Of a stretch of DNA of 64,000 bases, positions 33,501-45,279 are shown piece by piece. A model generated the notes under the pieces. That model was not told the origin of the DNA. It saw only the letters and a list, made by a program, of their open reading frames with translations, and searched no databases. The DNA comes from Hemileia vastatrix (Eukaryota > Basidiomycota > Pucciniomycetes > Pucciniales > Zaghouaniaceae), in assembly GCA_030280995.1 (NCBI GenBank), contig JASXTE010000002.1, positions 24,401,683 through 24,465,682 on the forward strand. Direction: 5' to 3'. Position numbers and translations under genes: made by a program. Position 1 is the first letter of the stretch. Every line of letters begins with the position of its first letter.

Positions 33501-36500
33501 AAAGGAAGATCTACAAAAGAGATGCATGCCCTTTTGTCTGAAATTGACAATGCCTCTTTTGGAGAACAACTTTCTGGTGACAATAAAGATTCCATCATTA
33601 ACTTGATAAAGTCTTTTCCTATGGCCTTTGCTCATGGGTCACATGAACTGGGATTAGTTAAAGAGGAAATTAAACTTTCATTTTCTTGCCCATTAACTGA
33701 TATACCACATAGTTTAAAGAAGAAGCCTTATCCTGCTTCTCCCACAAAGAGAAAAGATATTGAAGACAATATCTCTACCCTTTTAAAAATGATTATTATT
33801 GAAAAGGTAGTTGAAACACCTAAATATTGTGTTATCTCACCTGTCCTAATTTCTTATGAGAAAGATAATGCCAGGTTATGTGGTGATTATAGAGCACTAA
33901 ATACTTATACTGTTGATGATATCTACCCTTTACCTAGAATTAGCTCTATACATGCTACTTTACAAGGTGCTAAATATATCAGCTGTTTGGATGGTAACAA
34001 AGGATATCACCAGGTACCTGTTGAGAAAAATTCATAGAACTTTCTGATGATTGCTACTCATATGGGTATTTATAAGTATATTCGATGCCATTTGGCCCTA
34101 AAAATTCCCCTTCAGTTTTCCAAAAAGTCATGGACTACACATTCCATCAAGAGATAATTGAAGGATGGCTGATGGTTTATATTGATGATACCATTATATT
34201 CTCAAAAACATTTGAGGACCATCATAACCACCTGTGTAAAGTATTTCAGAAAATGGATGAAATAAATATGACACTTGCTTTCAAGAAATGTAAATTTGGT
34301 TTCCATTCTTTAAAAGTTCTTGGTAATTTTGTTTCAGGCTTACAGATATGTGTTGACCAAAACAAAGTGGCAGCCATACAACAGGTGAAGGCTCCTATTA
34401 CAGTTAGAGAGCTCCAAAGTTTTTTGGGAATGTGTGGATACTATAGACAGTATATTAAAAATTACCAAGTCATAGCTTTACCCCTTACCCAATTAACTAG
34501 AAAGGATGTTGCTTTTGTCTGGAATACTGAAAGACAAAGAGCTTTTGACACTATGAAACACTGTTTGATGTCAGCACCAATTCTTGCTTTACCTGACTTT
34601 AATCAACCATTTGTTTTGTACACTGATTCCAGTTTCATTGGTCTCGGTGCTGCCCTCCATCAAAAACAAGTGATAAATGATAAAGTTTCAGAAGTAGTAA
34701 TTTGTTATATATTTTAAGAACCTTGAGAAATAGTGAATTGAAATATGGTGCTACTCAATTAGAATGTTTAGCTGTAGTGTGGGCTTTAGAAAAGCTTCAT
34801 TATTACCTAGATGGCCAGAAATTTGAACTTTTCACTGACTGAAGTGCAGTTAAATTCCTTTTAAACTTGAAAACACCAAACAGACATATGTTCAGATTGC
34901 AGTTGGCTGTTCAAGAATACAGAGGGAGAATGACAATTATTCATAGGGCTGGTATTGTTCACTCAAATGTGGATATGTTATCTAGGTTACCTTTACCAAA
35001 TTATGACTCTAATCCTGCTTATGATCCTGAGGATGAAATTATTCATATACATGGGATATATGTGGTTGATATGGAGAAAGAGCTATTACAGCTTATTCTG
35101 GATTCATATGATAAGAAAACTAACTTGAAAAAGTTATGCACCATATTAAATGATCCAAAGAATGCTTCAATACAAGCATTAATTAAAACCCTTCCACCAA
35201 AGTACCAGAAGGCTTTGGAAAAAGGTAAATTTTCAATTGATGAAGGATATCTATATTATAGGAGAAAGTTGAGTAATGTTATTTTTATTCCTCCTTCTAT
35301 GAGAGAAATCATCTTGAAAATTTGTCATGATGACATATTAGCTGGACATTTTGATCTTGAAAAAACAATGATCAGAATTAAGAACACTGCTTGGTGGGTT
35401 AATATGTCCGAAGACACAAAATTATATGTTGAGTCTTGTGATTCTTGCCAAAAATCAAAAAGATTAACTGGTAAAAGAGCAGGATTAATGCAACATATTG
35501 AACCTCCTGATACACCATGGCAGATAATAAACATGGATTTTGTAACAGGATTACCTATTGCTGGTAAAGACAGTTGTAACTCTTGTTGGGTTATTGTGGA
35601 CAGATTCACAAAAATGTGTAAATTTATCCCTACCCACAAGGATGTTTCCACTAAAGAATTAGCTTTCTTATGGTGGTCTCATATATTTAATACTGCTGGT
35701 TTTCCTAAAGCCATAATCTCTGACAGAGACCCTAAATTTACTTCTGAATTTTGGATGTCTCTGATGGATGTTTGTGGTTGTGATCTGAAACTTTCTACTG
35801 CTAATCATCCACAGACTGATGGCTTAGCTGAAAGAATGATTCAGGCTTTAGAGGACATGATTAGAAGGTACTGTGCCTTTGGCCTTGAGTATAAAGATAA
35901 TGACAGATTCACTCAAGATTGGGTTAGCTTACTTCCTGGGTTGGAATTTTCTTATAATTGCACTGTTCATTCTGTTACTCAAAGAGAGCCTTTTGAGCTC
36001 TGGCTTGGATATGTTCCAAATACTCCTGCCCAAATTCTCCATAATAAAATAACTAAATTGGATATATATCCTGGTGTAAAATCTTTTCTTCAAATGCAAC
36101 AACTTTGCAGGAATCATGCTCAAAAATGTATTGAAAAATCATTTGAATATGAGAAGAAGAGATGGGACAAATCCCATAAAGAATACACTTTTAAAAAGGG
36201 TGATGAAGTGTTGATTTCTACAGTCCACTTCAACTTACAAGGTAATAACAAATTTAAAGATCCATTTGTTGGTCCATTTGTTGTCAGAAGAATGATTGGA
36301 GATAATGCAGTTGTGGTTATTTTGTATTCTCCATATGACAGAAAACATCCTGTTTTTCCAATATCTCTTCTGAAACCTTACACATCCAATAGTGATCTAT
36401 TTCCAAAAAGGAGGGGAAGACCAAAGAAAACCCCCAATGAAATCACTGAAACAGAAGAAATTGAAAAAATTCTAAATGACAGAATAGTAATTGCTGAAAA

Positions 36501-36621
36501 AGGTACAGAATACATATTGAGATTCAAGAATAAATCATCTGAATATGATTCTTGGATACCTGGGAAGGAGATATCTATTCTTCCTACTCTACTAAAAAAG
36601 TATAAAAAGAAAAAATCATAG
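30597..36621 (+). pseudogene. gag-pol polyprotein of Gy-B (broken)
   Basis: ATG at 30597. Stops in the gag frame lie at about 30633, 31026 and 31719 (double), at 32790 (second Cys codon of the zinc knuckle turned to TGA), at 33177 (shared with Gy-B-old), 34035 and 34840, with a frame slip near 34080. Domains: gag core with QKNWPKLDQYPTFDGDSSSDW (32140-32650); protease LDSGAGGSVVS (near 33110); RT YIDDTIIFS (near 34180); RNase H TDSSFIGLGAAL (near 34625); then a long open stretch (34867-36621) with integrase zinc finger HDDILAGHF and CDSCQKSKR, catalytic NMDFVTG, SDRDPKF and NHPQTDGLAERM, and a C-terminal chromodomain (EIEKILNDR, YILRFKNKSSEYDSW). All integrase catalytic residues are intact. 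Confidence 0.92.
30736..31209 (+). pseudogene. overlapping +1-frame ORF in gag of Gy-B (one internal stop)
   Basis: In the +1 frame to gag: MEEVEILVDTTQD, then LPKGFRIKKMPLPQQVKNLS and a clear coiled coil (IKELRTENLRLKARVDALEEK), a TAA at 31018, then VSKWQWDWLNTQWD, PTPPHPYQGGKRRRKPN and a TGG at 31207. The following codon is TAC where the other copies have TAA. Order of parts equals that in Gy-C (coiled coil, W-x-W-x-W, HPY-basic tail), although the two families are far apart in nucleotide sequence. Function unknown. Confidence 0.7.
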
Positions 36622-36643
36622 CATTTTTTTATTGTTTTTTTAG

Positions 36644-36653
36644 AGTGAGGGAG
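36644..36653 (+). other. polypurine tract of Gy-B
   Basis: GAGTGAGGGAG ends against the 3' LTR start at 36654. Confidence 0.75.
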
Positions 36654-37431
36654 TGTCAGCCAGGCTACTAGACTCACCCAGTAAAATAATTGATTATCTT
36701 ACTGAAGTAAAGCCACGCCTTTTTAATACTTATTAATAAATTAATTATTGAAACTACTGACGTAGTACTTACAAATAACTAGTTAAGTATACTAATAAAG
36801 GTAGATAATTAATAAAAATAAGTACCTGTCCCATACATATTTTATTCCTTAACACTGGTGATCAATCATACAGAGGAGTAGGAATAAAATTAGTAAAATT
36901 CTAAAAAATTCAAATTCTTTTATTAAGAAATGTAAATAACGTTGAATCTACATTTTAAAATCAAATTTTTTGTACTAAATGTGACAATCAAGAGAACTTA
37001 AGTTTTATTTTAAATAATAATGATATCTTCCTTGATGCTCCATTTAGTACAGGTTCTATTATTTCACATACTTTCTTTTATTTAAGTTCTCCCTCTCATA
37101 CTCTTGTATTAGGAAATATTAATCCCATGTTTTGTTTTCTCACATTTTGCCTATAAAAGGCCCTTCCTTTTTGTACTTTTGATTCATTCCTTCAATTACT
37201 TACTTATTTACTAAACAAATTATTCTTATACTTTTATAACATTAGTAGTTACATTTGCGTAGTTCTAATCTATAAAATATATTAATATATAAATTCTACC
37301 TCTTATCATTGAGTAAAATAATCATCTTTGATCAAGAAATACGTACCAAATTGTTGAGAATCCATTTTAGCCCTTAAAATCCTCATAAAGACTTCGTACC
37401 AAATCTTCTAGACCAAAAGGTCCCCTTGACA
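36654..37431 (+). repeat. 3' LTR of Gy-B
   Basis: 778 bp, ending CCCCTTGACA, then target duplication AATAA. Confidence 0.93.
37152..37158 (+). promoter_or_regulatory. TATA box in Gy-B 3' LTR
   Basis: TATAAAA, the same context as 29240. Confidence 0.7.
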
Positions 37432-37436
37432 AATAA

Positions 37437-37612
37437 CTTACAATTGACCAAAAATTTAAAAGCTTCCTAACTGAACAAGGTTACCAAGCATTGAAAGATG
37501 AGTTGAATAGGGTATCTGATGAATTTTTTAGGTGAAAAGTAAATTATGAAAATAAATTTGCTTTGTGGCAAAATATTTAGAATGAACTATCCAAGGTGTA
37601 AGAGACTACATT
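37437..37612 (+). pseudogene. gag middle piece of Gy-B-old
   Basis: Reads LTEQGYQALKDELNRVSDEF then NYENKFALWQNI, homologous to 31570-31700 of Gy-B, with several stops. It is a 176-bp island between Gy-B and Gy-C. Continues at 46457. Confidence 0.85.
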
Positions 37613-38789
37613 TGTCAGCCTAAATATCCTTAGGACTGAGTATTTCTTATGCTTAAAATAAGATAACCTTAAGTAGATTAAGCTTATATCTTAAAAATAA
37701 GGTTAAAATAATAATATATATTATTTTATTATATATATATATAATTATTATTCTATTATATAATTTATAATAGTTTAAATAGCTTATCCATGGCCTAATA
37801 GTACTTATTAAGGTGTTAATGGAGTAATAATATACTTATCTTAAGTGATATGAAGTAATTATTGACATACATAAGCTTATATGTATACATAAATCTCATA
37901 TTCAGTGAAATATGCAGTATATTATGTATATTTAGGTATATAAGTGGGTTTTAGCCCCTTAATAGCCTATAACCTTTGTTTTTCTGCTTATTTTAGGTCA
38001 TATGGACGAAATCAGTGGACTCACAACGCCTACAGAAGCATAGACACCTATATCAGGCGCCTACACCCAGTTTGGACAACTAAAATTACTTCCTTGGATG
38101 GTTATTCACGGATTTATGGGTTGGAAGGATGTTTCTGGGTTAATGTGGATGCTTGGGGATGTTATTGGGGGCTTGGACATTTTATTTGTTTCCTTTATAT
38201 GCTTTTAGTTTCATTAAATCTCTTTTTGATTATTTATTTTACCTGTTTCTTTATGGTATCCGCTTTTATCTGGGTTTTCTATTTATGGTATGACTCTGTG
38301 TTATTATTAATAGTGATGGAGGGTCCTTACTGGAGGTCTGGGTGTTGAAACTGCTTGAAGTGGACGCCATGGGGAGATGATGGGCCCTCACAGTGCTGTA
38401 ATTGCCGGGGATAGCAGTGACATCATCTGGATTGAAGGTCTGTGCACTCCAGTGGATTTGGGTATAAGTAAGAAGGGATTTTGACGGTTATTTATCATCA
38501 TTCAATTACTACAATTCAAACAACCACTACAATACAATTATTAGCATTCAGAAATATATTATAAAGCCCTTATAAATTGATATTATCTTTATATAAGCTA
38601 TAACTATATTTTATTCTTCTATTTTCCACCACTAGCACGCATTTAAATCCAAGTATTGTGAGTTTTATTTGAGTATAACTATTCTATTAGTCTTCCCCTG
38701 AGGTTTAATCACTAAATCATTTATCAATAAGTAGTTGGACCATAAAATAACACTATTATATCATACTTATATACTAGACTATACTGACA
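37613..38789 (+). repeat. 5' LTR of Gy-C
   Basis: 1177 bp, TGTCAG...CTGACA. A frame of about 134 codons without an ATG start (37944-38348, hydrophobic) is present in both LTRs, but it is shifted or shortened in Gy-A, so I do not call it a gene. Confidence 0.93.
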
Positions 38790-38791
38790 AT

Positions 38792-38805
38792 TGGGGGTCT
38801 TTCCT
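38792..38805 (+). other. candidate primer binding site of Gy-C
   Basis: TGGGGGTCTTTCC begins two to three bases after the LTR end, identical to the Gy-A site. Confidence 0.5.
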
Positions 38806-39190
38806 TATATTTTACTTATTATTTAGTATAAGCCTTGGGACGTGATTTTTACCTTAGTACAGCTCAAAATTAACCAAATATTTGGGTGTGCTGAATATTA
38901 GTGGGTCATCATAACTCATTGATTGCGGAAAAGAACCCTTATAATAATTTTACTAATTTTTTATCATAAAAATTAGATATTTACAGTAGTAACTGTACCC
39001 AATATAAACCCAATATCACTTGGTATTTGGACACCAATATAACACCCAATTAAATTGTTATTTGGATAAAGCTTGGTAAGCTAATTATTCACCCTTATAG
39101 AGGTCTAGTTAAACTTATTATTATATTTTTAACATATTATTTCGATTTTTTCTTACATTTTATTTAAATAAATAAATATATAAATTCAGG

Positions 39191-39273
39191 GTAAGCTCCA
39201 TTGCTTTTTTATTAGTAATATAATTGCTAATATCTTTTGTCTACTAATTCCATAGAGTTTTTCCCTTTTGTAG
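39191..39273 (+). other. candidate leader intron of Gy-C
   Basis: CAGG|GTAAGC donor at 39191, perfect branch site TACTAAT at 39242, pyrimidine tract TTTTTCCCTTTTG and acceptor TAG at 39273: 83 nt, 27 nt before the gag ATG. All signals are stronger than chance would lead me to expect, and donor and acceptor are shared with Gy-A. Confidence 0.6.
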
Positions 39274-39300
39274 ACGTAAATTATTGTCACTCTGAACAAT

Positions 39301-42300
39301 ATGAGTGCTCCCCAGGACAGTGTAAGTGAACAGCCTGCTTATAATACCAGGTCTAAGGCTAACAAAAACTTTCCAGGACATCACCATGGAGGGACAACAG
39401 TACCCCCAGCCAGAAAGCATGAGTATAGAGGAAACGGACACCCTCTTAAAAAAGATAACTATAAAAAAGACGTCTCCTCCTCTTCAGGATCAACTGTCCC
39501 ACCTGGCCAAACAGGTTCTGAAGCTGGAGGAATCAAAATCTCTCATGTTCAAAGAAGTAGAGCAGTTGCAAAACAATTGCAAGGTAGGGTTTCAGCAGAT
39601 GAATCAGGCAATGGCAGAATTAAAGGGAGGCCAGCCCAGTCAATCAAATCATCAACCCCCTACCCAAGGAGGGTCCACTCACTCCCAGGAGAAAATCCTG
39701 GTAGACAAATGGAAATGGGACTGGTTTCACCAGCAGTGGACAAGCCACAGTTGCAACAGGGATCCACCCCCTCATCTGACTTCCTCAGCTCACCCTTACA
39801 AGGGAAAAAAGCGCCAAAAATCAGGACTGGCAACCATCCCTTGGTAAGTAACTTACCCTCTCAGATTAGACATAATACTGATAATTACAATATAGGTAAT
39901 TCTATTGATGTTAAATCTGTACAAAAAATAGAGGAGGATTTAAGAAATTTAGGTTTTAGAGTAGATACACCTGACTTGTCTTTTGTCCATAATAACAGTA
40001 CTATATACAATGATAATACAGTTAATCCTCAGTTACAACCACCTACTAGTGAGATGAGAAGTTCACAGGAGAGTGAGAGAATTGAAAAGGAGGACATGGA
40101 ATATTTTAACAATAATCCAACTGTCCATAGAATTGTTCCAGCATTGTGGAATAGAATGACTGATTGTGAGGAACAGACAGTTAAGCTCACTAGTGATACA
40201 ATTTCATCCTTGACATTGAAAATTTCTCAATTAGCAACACGTAATAAAGAATTAGAGAAAGAACATTTGTCTCTAACTCTTAAATATGATTCATTGAGTA
40301 ATAAATATAATGACCTTTCAAACAAATTTTGTGAGTTAGAAAAATTATATGAAACACATTTATTAAAAACTGAATCAAGAACAAAGTTATCTTTTGCCCA
40401 GACAAATCAAAGTGTCTCTGAGTTGCTACAAAGATTAACTAAAGTTGAGATTGAAACTGCCAATCTACTAATGAACCAGGATAATCATAAGTATAATCAA
40501 TATAATAATAATCCTTTCATTGGCAAAAGTGAATCTCATTCCTTCCCTGTACCACCACAATTAAAACCATCTGGTGGTAGTGTCAAATCTGAAAATGTAA
40601 GTCACAAATCCGTGCAGGAAGAAATACAAGACCATTTATCAAAAGTGAATGAGTTGTTGAATTTACCTAAGATTAGTGAGATAAAATCCAATCAGAAGAA
40701 CTGGCCTAAGATAGATCAGTACCCAACTTATGATGGGGAAGCCAGCTCTGATTGGCAACATTTTATTCAAAGAATTGACAACTTGAAATTCTCATATAAG
40801 TTACCAGATGAAGAGATAACATCAAAATTAATTTCTTTATTTAAGGACGTTGCTTTATTATGGTTTGAAGCTGTCTTAAGTGAGGGTAGAGACTACTCTT
40901 GGGCTGAATCGAAACAACTTATTGAAAAACAGTTTGGAGGTTCTAAATTCAGGCTTACTCAGCAGAGACTGTATGAGAAGACTAGGTATAATCCGTTGAA
41001 TGGTGACAAACCTATGGTATTTTTAATGAATTTAAACAAAATATTAAAAGCCATTGAGCCTCATATGGATTTTAACTTATGGAAAGATAAGATAATATAC
41101 AAATTACCTATATCTGTCAGAGACATTGTTGTAGCTAGAACATTAAATGTTACTGAATATTCTGACTTTATTAATATTTGCAATGAAATATTATTAAACC
41201 ATAAGTATGAATCAAGGTATTCCACTTATAAGCAAAATTTTGAACCTGTAAAAACTCAGAATTCAAAAACACTTCAGGAGAAGCAGAAAAAACCTACTGC
41301 ACCTGTAGTACCTAAAAAGTATGAAACAAATACTTGTTATAAGTGTAACAAACCTTGGGTCAAAGGTCACAAATGTGAGAAAAACATAAATATTGTTGAA
41401 AATCAACGTGAATCTGAAACTGAAACTGAAAAAAGTAAAGAATCAAGTGATTATGACAGCAATATCTCATATAGTGATGAAAATGAAGTCTGTATGTTGG
41501 AAGATGATTTGTCCATCTTTGAAAATCCAATATTAAATATGGACTCAAATGAATCCTTAATGAATTTTGAGGATGCTGAAATCATTAAGGATATACAAGC
41601 TGATAAATTTAGAATGACACCTATCACGGTTCCAGCTATCATTTCTGGTGAAAATGTTAATATAGTATTGGACACAGGAGCTGCTGGTTCAGTTGTTTCC
41701 ACTAATACATTACAGAAAATTGATAGTGAATATAAGTTTAAGCTTGAACCACTTCAGAATAAAAATTGGAGAGGTTTTGGATCAGTACTACACCCCATTG
41801 GTAAATACAAAGCTGCTGTTTTCTTTAAACACCAACATGGTTATGTAAGGGTAAATTGTGACTTTGTAGTAATGGATAATACTAATTGTAGTAACTGTTT
41901 TATCATTGGAAATGATATTCTGACTAAATTTGGTGTAAAATTAGACCCTGCTAATAACAATTTTACAATTGGCATGAATGGTAAAAGGAAATTTAAAATA
42001 AATTCTTTTAACACTGTCTTACACTTTGAGTCAGTAACAAATTCCCCGTCTAAAGGAAGAGAATCCAATGAGATGGAACTTCTGGAAACAGAAATTTCAA
42101 AAGCATCATTTGGCACTCAGATAAGTGAAACTGAGAAAGATAATATTTTGGAATTAATTAAAGCTTTTCCAATGGCTTTTGCACATGGTACAAATGAACT
42201 TGGCCTTGTAAAAGATCATGAAATGAAAATTAGTTTAACCTGTGATATGGATAATATTCCTGCTAGTCTTAAAAAAAAACCATACCCTGCTTCACCAATG

Positions 42301-45167
42301 AAGAGGAAAGACATAGAAGATAATATTAAGATGTTATTAAAAATGAACATTCTTGAGAAGGTTGAAACTACACCAAAATATTGTGTAATATCACCAGTGC
42401 TAATTTCTTATGAACAAGATAAAGCAAGACTGTGCGGTGATTATAGAGCATTAAATACATTTACAGTAGATGATATTTATCCCTTGCCAAGGATTGCCTC
42501 TATACATGCTACCCTTAAAGGTGCTAAATATATAAGTTGCCTAGATGGAAATAAAGGGTACCATCAAATTCCTGTTAAAAAGAATTCACAGAACTTTTTG
42601 TTGATAACAACACACATGGGAATTTATAAGTATGTCAGAATGCCATTTGGACCAAAAAATGTTCCATCAGTATTTCAAAAGTTAATGGATATAACATTCC
42701 ATAATGAAATGATTGAGGGATGGTTAATGGTATACATTGATGACATCATAGTGTTCTCTAAAACTTTTGATGAACACTTAATCCATTTAAGGAAAGTTTT
42801 TCAGAAAATGGATGAAATAAAAATGACCCTTGCATTGAAAAAATGTAAATTTGGGTTTGAATCTTTAAGAGTGCTTGGTCATATTGTATCTGGCTTAAAA
42901 ATATGTGTAGACCAAAATAAAGTGGCTGCAATAAAGAATATTGGCATTCCTCAAAATGTGAAGGATGTACAATCTTTTCTTGGAATGTGTGGTTATTATA
43001 GACAATATATAAAAAACTACCAATCAATTGCTGCACCACTGACCACACTGATAAAGAAATCAGAAGCTTTCATTTGGAATAATGAAAGACAACAAGCTTT
43101 TAATAAGTTGAAAGAATGTTTAATGACAGCTCCTATCTTGGGATTATCAGATTTCCAATTGCCTTTTGTATTATATACAGATGCAAGTTTTATTGGACTG
43201 GGTGCTGCTTTACATCAAAAACAACTTATTGAAGGTAAAATGTCAGAAGTAGTAATCTGCTATATTTCACGTACTCTGAGAAGTGGTGAATTAAAATATG
43301 GTGCTACTCAACTTGAATGTTTGGCAGTAGTATGGGCTCTTGAAAAGCTACATTATTACCTTGAAGACCAAAAATTTGAGTTAATAACTGACTTTAGTGC
43401 AGTTAAGTCACTCTTAAACATGAAAACTCCTAATAGTAACATGTTTAGATGGCAATTAGCTGTACAAGAGTACAGAGGACTGATGACTATTACACATAGA
43501 GCAGGAACCTTACACTCTAATGTAGATTTGTTATCTAGAGTACCTCTGCCTAATATTCATGATAATCCTGCTTATGTTCCTGAGTCAGAGATTATTAACA
43601 TTTATGGCATTTATATTGTAGATCTTGAGGATGAATTTATGCAATCAATTCTTGATAATTATAATTCAGATCCTGACTTAAGTAAATTAACTACAATATT
43701 AAATGATCCATCTAATGCTTCAATGAATGTTTTAATAAAAACATTACCAATTAAGTATAAAGAGGCATTAGAAAAAGGAAAATTTTCCATTGAGGATGGT
43801 TTTATATATTACAGGAAAAAATTAAGTAATGTAATTGTAATTCCCCCTTCAATGAAGGAGTTAATGTTAAGTATATGTCATGATGATATATTAGCAGGTC
43901 ATTTTGACTACCATAAAACATTAACCAGAGTAAAAACACAGCATGGTTGATTAACATGTCTGAGGATGTTCAGAAATATGTTGAAACATGTGATTCTTGT
44001 CAAAAATCTAACAGATTAACAGGAAAAAGAGCTGGTTTATTACAACAAATTGAGCAACCAAAAGCTCCATGGGAAATCATTAACATGGAGTTTGTAACAT
44101 GTTTGCCAATAGCAGGGCATAAGAGTTATAACTCCTGCTGGGTAATTGTAGATAGATTTACAAAGATGTGTAAATTTATTCCTACCCACAAAGAGGTTTC
44201 TGCAAAGGACTTAGCTTTTTTATGGTGGACAAAAATGTTAAATACAGCAGGTTTCCCCAAAGCAATAGTTTCTGACAGAGATCCTAAATTTACTTCTGAG
44301 TTCTGGACGTCACTTATGGATGTTTCAGGGTGTCAATTAAAACTTTCTACAGCACACCATCCACAAACTGATGGGCTAGCAGAAAGAATGATACAAACCT
44401 TAGAAGATATGATAAGAAGATACTGTGCTTTTGGTCTTAATTTTAAAGACAATGACAAATTCACGCATGATTGGGTAACCCTTATCCCAGGTTTAGAATT
44501 TGCATATAATAGTACAGTACATTCTGTCACTGGCAAAAAGCCATTTGAGTTATGGTTGGGTTATGTACCTAATACCCCTGCTAAAACTCTTAATAAGTTA
44601 CCTAGATTGGATATTCATCCAGGTACAAAATCTTTTCTTCAGATGCAGGAATTATGCAGAAAACATGCTCAAGAATGTATAAATAAGGCTTTTGAGTATG
44701 AAAAGAAAAGATGGGATAAAGCCCATAAAGAACAAATGTTCAAAGAGGGTGATGAAGTCCTTATTTCAACGCTACATTTCAATTTAAATGGTAATGTTTA
44801 ATTGAAGGATCCATTCATTGGACCATTTGTAGTTAAAAAGATGGTTGGTAATAATGCTGTTGAGGTTATTCTATATGCACCTTATGATAGAAAACATCCA
44901 GTATTTCCTATTTCTCTTATTAAACCATACCATTCTAATGATACTGCTCTATTTCCAAGAATATCAGGAAGGCATAAACAGCAACCTGAAGAAATAGTGG
45001 AAAAGGCAGAAATTGAAAAGATACTTAAAAAGAGACACCATACTAAAGAAAAGGGAGTTGAGTATCTATTAAGATTTAAAAATAAATCAAGTGAATATGA
45101 CCAGTGGATCCCAGAAAATGAAATCTCTGATCTTAAAAATCTCTTGAAAAAATTTAAATCTAAATAA
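39301..45167 (+). pseudogene. gag-pol polyprotein of Gy-C (one frameshift, one stop)
   Basis: Opens MSAPQDSVSEQPAYNTRSK and stays open for 1549 codons. Gag core around residues 480-640; zinc knuckle CYKCNKPWVKGHKC at about 679; protease LDTGAAGS at about 790; RT YIDDIIVFS at about 1145; RNase H DASFIGLGAAL at about 1294; integrase HDDILAGHF at about 1527. A missing A near 43935 shifts the frame; it resumes at 43947. A TAA near 44799 interrupts again, and the chromodomain (EIEKILKKRHHTKEKG, YLLRFKNKSSEYDQW) follows to 45167. In integrase the first catalytic Asp is replaced: NMEFVTC where Gy-A and Gy-B have NMDFVTG. So even this young copy could not have inserted itself in its present form. Confidence 0.93.
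39386..39847 (+). CDS. overlapping +1-frame ORF in gag of Gy-C, intact, 153 residues
   Basis: Starts at an ATG in near-ideal context (ACCATGGAG), 85 nt inside gag and in the +1 frame; the gag ATG itself has weaker context, so leaky scanning could reach it. Residues 1-20 are polar (MEGQQYPQPESMSIEETD), about 30-70 form a coiled coil (LSHLAKQVLKLEESKSLMFK), about 110-122 carry DKWKWDWFHQQW, and the end is a basic segment (HPYKGKKRQKSG) closing with TGG TAA. The same layout recurs in Gy-A, Gy-B and Gy-B-old. The gag frame here is low-complexity and basic, as expected of the less constrained partner. Role unknown; a small nucleic-acid or Gag-binding protein is a guess. Confidence 0.6.
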   Translation: MEGQQYPQPESMSIEETDTLLKKITIKKTSPPLQDQLSHLAKQVLKLEESKSLMFKEVEQLQNNCKVGFQQMNQAMAELKGGQPSQSNHQPPTQGGSTHSQEKILVDKWKWDWFHQQWTSHSCNRDPPPHLTSSAHPYKGKKRQKSGLATIPW

Positions 45168-45267
45168 TACTGTTCATTCAGTATATGTATTATAAATTAT
45201 TTTTTTATTATTATTTCACTCCTTAGTTTTAATTAAAATGTCTTAACATTTTTTTTATTGTTTTTTT

Positions 45268-45279
45268 GGGGTGAGGGAG
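45268..45279 (+). other. polypurine tract of Gy-C
   Basis: GGGGTGAGGGAG against the 3' LTR. Confidence 0.8.

Larger units (their letters stand above)
28742..37431 (+). mobile_element. Gy-B: complete chromovirus, moderately decayed
   Basis: Two 778-bp LTRs (TGTCAGCCAGG...CCCCTTGACA; the last bases are mutated at the 5' copy) lie between perfect target duplications AATAA (28737-28741 and 37432-37436). It sits in the gag of its older relative Gy-B-old. By eye the LTRs differ at roughly a dozen positions, more than in Gy-C, so it is younger than Gy-A but probably older than Gy-C. Several gag-pol stops prevent autonomous function. Confidence 0.93.

Noticed and set aside
37944..38348. 134-codon hydrophobic frame in both Gy-C LTRs
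   Set aside because: It begins with GTG, has no ATG, and in the Gy-A LTRs it is shifted or shortened. Identity between the two Gy-C LTRs reflects their common origin at insertion.
39844..39895. Possible 52-nt intron in gag starting at the TGG TAAGT end of the overlapping ORF
   Set aside because: Donor and branch-like signals exist in Gy-C and Gy-A, but splicing would put a stop at the junction, and the skipped sequence is conserved coding sequence in the gag frame.
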